From contig JADGJH010000789.1 of assembly GCA_027596945.1 (NCBI GenBank), forward strand, positions 1-10,175: 10,175 nucleotides of DNA, written 5' to 3'. The translations under genes and the position numbers were made by a program. The DNA is from Physocladia obscura (taxonomy: Eukaryota > Chytridiomycota > Chytridiomycetes > Chytridiales > Chytriomycetaceae). Shown here one piece after another: positions 8,001-10,175 of this stretch. Each line of letters starts with the position of its first letter. Position 1 is the first letter of the stretch. A model generated the notes under the pieces. The model was not told where the DNA came from and searched no databases. It was given only the letters and a program-made list of their open reading frames with translations.

Positions 8001-10175
8001 GAGATTAAAGTTGCTGGCTATATGTTGGGGAAACTGGAATCAGTAATCACTCCACTTGTGATCACGTTTTTAAAAGATAAATCCGATGATGCAGTCTCGT
8101 TGTATTGGCTTCAGTTCCTCTTCAAGTATAAGTATAAGCACAGTGTTCTCAATTTGGGATTGGAACATGCTGCCTCTCGATTTCTTTACGGTGAGTTGCT
8201 CATTTATATTCAAGAACTTCTTAGATGCTCAAGTTTTTTTTGTTTTATTATTATTATTGTCATAGAATATTATGGTGAAATTGATGAAAGTATATGGTTA
8301 AATTGCTATAAGATGGTACTTCCCGAGGAGCAATACAAGCTCATGACTGGAACAATCAGTGATATCAAGCAGTTGAACACTTATTTGGTGAGTCGTTGGG
8401 CTCAGATATTCAAGATCAATCGAGGAATATCGAAAGTCGTTGAATCAATAATTCAAGGTTTGGATAATTTGAAGAGTGAAATCAAAGCAGATATATTTTT
8501 CAAGAATGGCATCACGACGGAAAAATTTCTCAGCCTGTCGAAGTACCGTGAAAATGATAGAAAGGAAAAGGACAAACAAAAGATGACAAACTTCTCGGAA
8601 AAGTTTTTGAATTGTTATGTTAACCTGTTGAAACAGTTGGAGCCACCACAAAACCAAATTCAAGAACTTACTTACGCCTACGGAAAATTGAAAGTGGCTC
8701 CTGTCGAGATTGCAATGAAATTTTTGGACTGGAATTCAAAATTGTTGAATAACGATTTTGTTGCAAAGACTCTATGGGACCAGCGCCCGGAACTTATGAT
8801 TAAACTTGACAAACGCGCTTGGTATTCTGCGAAACTATCATCCTTTTCCACACGGGGTCGCCTGGAGCTTGCGGACCGACTTTTCAAAGATGCCTTTAAT
8901 TCTGATGGAGTTAATTTATCAAGACGAGTTGCTGCTGCGACCCTTCTTCGGTCTTATGAATGCTTCACAGTTGAAATGATCACGGAGAGGTGGGAAGAAC
9001 TCAAAAAACTTGAAAACATTCCATTACAAGTTAAAGAAAATATCGCAAGTTTGGCTTTGGCACCTGGTCTGCCAATCAAAAAAGTCCTTGCATTTGTATT
9101 ATCTGATGAAGTTACCACAGACAGAGATGTTGGTCTCAAAATCTTGGGAGGTTTGCAATCACTGTCAGAAATCCATGAATCGGTGTTTTTCACCACATTT
9201 GAGGAAGTCATTTCGAAAATCAAGCTTGGTGTTGTGGCAATGAAGGCTACTATTCGTATTCTTGAGACTTCTGAGAGAGGATTGAGCTTGTTGTTGAAGT
9301 TTTGGCGAATTCGTGACTCGCTGCATCAAGATGTGGTATACAACTTGATTTTGGCATTTGTAACTATGTTGGATCATGTTGGCGTGACAAATAATAGCCT
9401 TTGGAGTGTTTTTAAGCAGCCAGACATTGCACATTCACTTGCCTGTCCTGTCAAAGTTGTGTATGACCACTACAACAAAATCTACATTGAAGATGTGACA
9501 AATGCTCTTAAAAATCTGAAAGTCACGACTATCCACAGCGTCGAAGCTTGTCGGCAGTACTTTTACCGAGTTTTTTTTCCTCTCTTGAAATCAAGCCAGC
9601 CAATCTTACAAGCAGCAGCGATTACGAGTGTGTTAAACTGGATTGGTCTTACCGACGAAATTGATGTTGCTTTGGAACAATCTTTGATTGACATTTTCCT
9701 CAACACACCTCTAACCACTTTCAAATACCCGGAAATCGTGAAGGAATCAATTAGCAAAGCATATTCGATTGCAAAGTACCGATTCAGAGAGGAGACTAAC
9801 ACAGTAATGATGAAAAAAGCCAATAAAAGATTCGAGCGAATTCTCAAAGAAATGCTACATACTATGCTCACAAGTGATATGTTCATTGCACATAAAGTAT
9901 ACATGCTTCTTGAACTTGGGCTGAAAGTTGGAAAAGACAATCGCCAATCCAAAGAAGAGCTCAAAAATATTTTGGCAACGTGTAGAATTGTAGCAGATGT
10001 TTTAAAATTGCACGTCAAAGATTTGGATACTAATGAAAATGAACGGAAAGGACGGGAGGCTGGAGCTGAAACGGTGACTGTTGCGGCACCGCCGGCCAGT
10101 AATATAAACTTTCTTTCAATGGCCAGAGCATCAACGACTTTTATTGAAGATTTGACCATCGACGATGATGAAGAT
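5098..10175 (+). CDS. Large unrecognised, mostly helical protein, four exons, 3' end outside window
   Basis: Exons are 5098-5136, 5190-6289, 6350-8190 and 8266-10175 (window edge). Introns are 53, 60 and 75 nt, all GT-AG, and all junction phases agree. The ATG at 5098 was chosen because it is the ATG that splices in phase into the long second exon. The 4890 coding nt give 1630 residues with no stop. The product looks like a soluble alpha-helical repeat protein: many Leu/Ile/Phe/Trp at helix-like spacing, no signal peptide, no clear membrane segment. PPQKKRKTS near residue 89 is a likely nuclear localisation signal, with another Lys run near residue 508. The last visible 20 residues include an acidic stretch (IDDDED). 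The size and style recall large HEAT-like scaffold proteins of nuclear or nucleolar assemblies, but I cannot assign a family, and no catalytic motif is visible. Tryptophan is always TGG (about 29) and no TGA occurs in frame. The gene looks intact. Confidence 0.85.
5137..5189 (+). other. 53-nt intron 1 of the large gene
   Basis: The donor is GAG|GTAAAT and the acceptor CTCCAG, phase 0. TAAATACTC occurs just after the donor GT dinucleotide start (5138-5146) and again just before the acceptor (5178-5186). Confidence 0.7.
6290..6349 (+). other. 60-nt intron 2 of the large gene
   Basis: The donor is CG|GTATGC and the acceptor CCAAAAG, with CTAAT as the likely branch site. Splicing completes CGG (Arg). 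An unspliced reading would stop at TAA 6300-6302. Confidence 0.75.
8191..8265 (+). other. 75-nt intron 3 of the large gene
   Basis: The donor is G|GTGAGT and the acceptor TCATAG, preceded by a T tract and a short ATT repeat. Splicing joins G to AA (Glu) and restores a frame open to the window end. Confidence 0.75.

Noticed and set aside
8240..8262. ATT microsatellite as a feature in its own right
   Set aside because: Only a few units, inside the T-rich 3' part of an intron; ordinary acceptor context.
9563..10159. 198-codon open frame on the minus strand
   Set aside because: It is antisense to exon 4 of the large gene; the apparent Ser/Leu-rich hydrophobic protein is a shadow of the coding strand.
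5098..10175. Genome-wide reassignment of TGA to Trp
   Set aside because: The large gene has about 29 TGG and no in-frame TGA, and the spliced minus-strand gene ends at TGA with a poly(A) signal behind it.

Overview
The window is eukaryotic nuclear DNA, AT-rich by eye. The right half holds genes with short spliceosomal introns (44-75 nt), with GT-AG ends and branch-point-like sequences (one perfect TACTAAC, others CTAAT, CTGAC and TTGAC). This would suit a fungus or other compact-genome protist or small eukaryote, but I cannot name the organism.

Left part (1 to about 3211): two divergent, intronless-looking reading frames, both broken. On the minus strand, from about 2073 off the left edge, lies the remnant of a family B DNA polymerase of the type carried by virus-like and self-synthesising DNA elements. 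It has three in-frame TGA codons, one frameshift and an Asn where motif A probably has its catalytic Asp. On the plus strand (2203-3211) is an unrecognised protein with a Ser/Pro-rich linker, a helical C-terminal domain and an acidic tail, interrupted by TAG, a frameshift and TGA. A perfect 9-bp-arm palindrome lies in the intergenic gap between them. I read this as a decayed integrated virus-like element.

Middle (3239-4485, minus strand): an unrecognised gene rebuilt from four exons. Splice phases agree at all three junctions and give about 350 residues ending at TGA 3288-3290, with a poly(A) signal behind. It has one internal in-frame TGA (4360-4362), and a further upstream exon is implied. 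One of its introns is a 44-nt hairpin whose 10-bp stem fills nearly all the space between the splice sites. Its 3' end converges with that of the broken plus-strand gene.

Gap (4486-5097): AT-rich, probably a shared divergent promoter region. It holds an imperfect direct repeat with a 15-bp identical core and a 10-bp-arm hairpin.

Right half (5098 to the right edge, plus strand): one large gene of four visible exons encoding at least 1630 residues, open at the window end. It is a mostly helical protein with a basic NLS-like patch and an acidic C-terminal stretch. I do not recognise the family. It has no in-frame TGA and roughly 29 TGG codons, so the host code appears standard. This matters for reading the in-frame TGAs further left.
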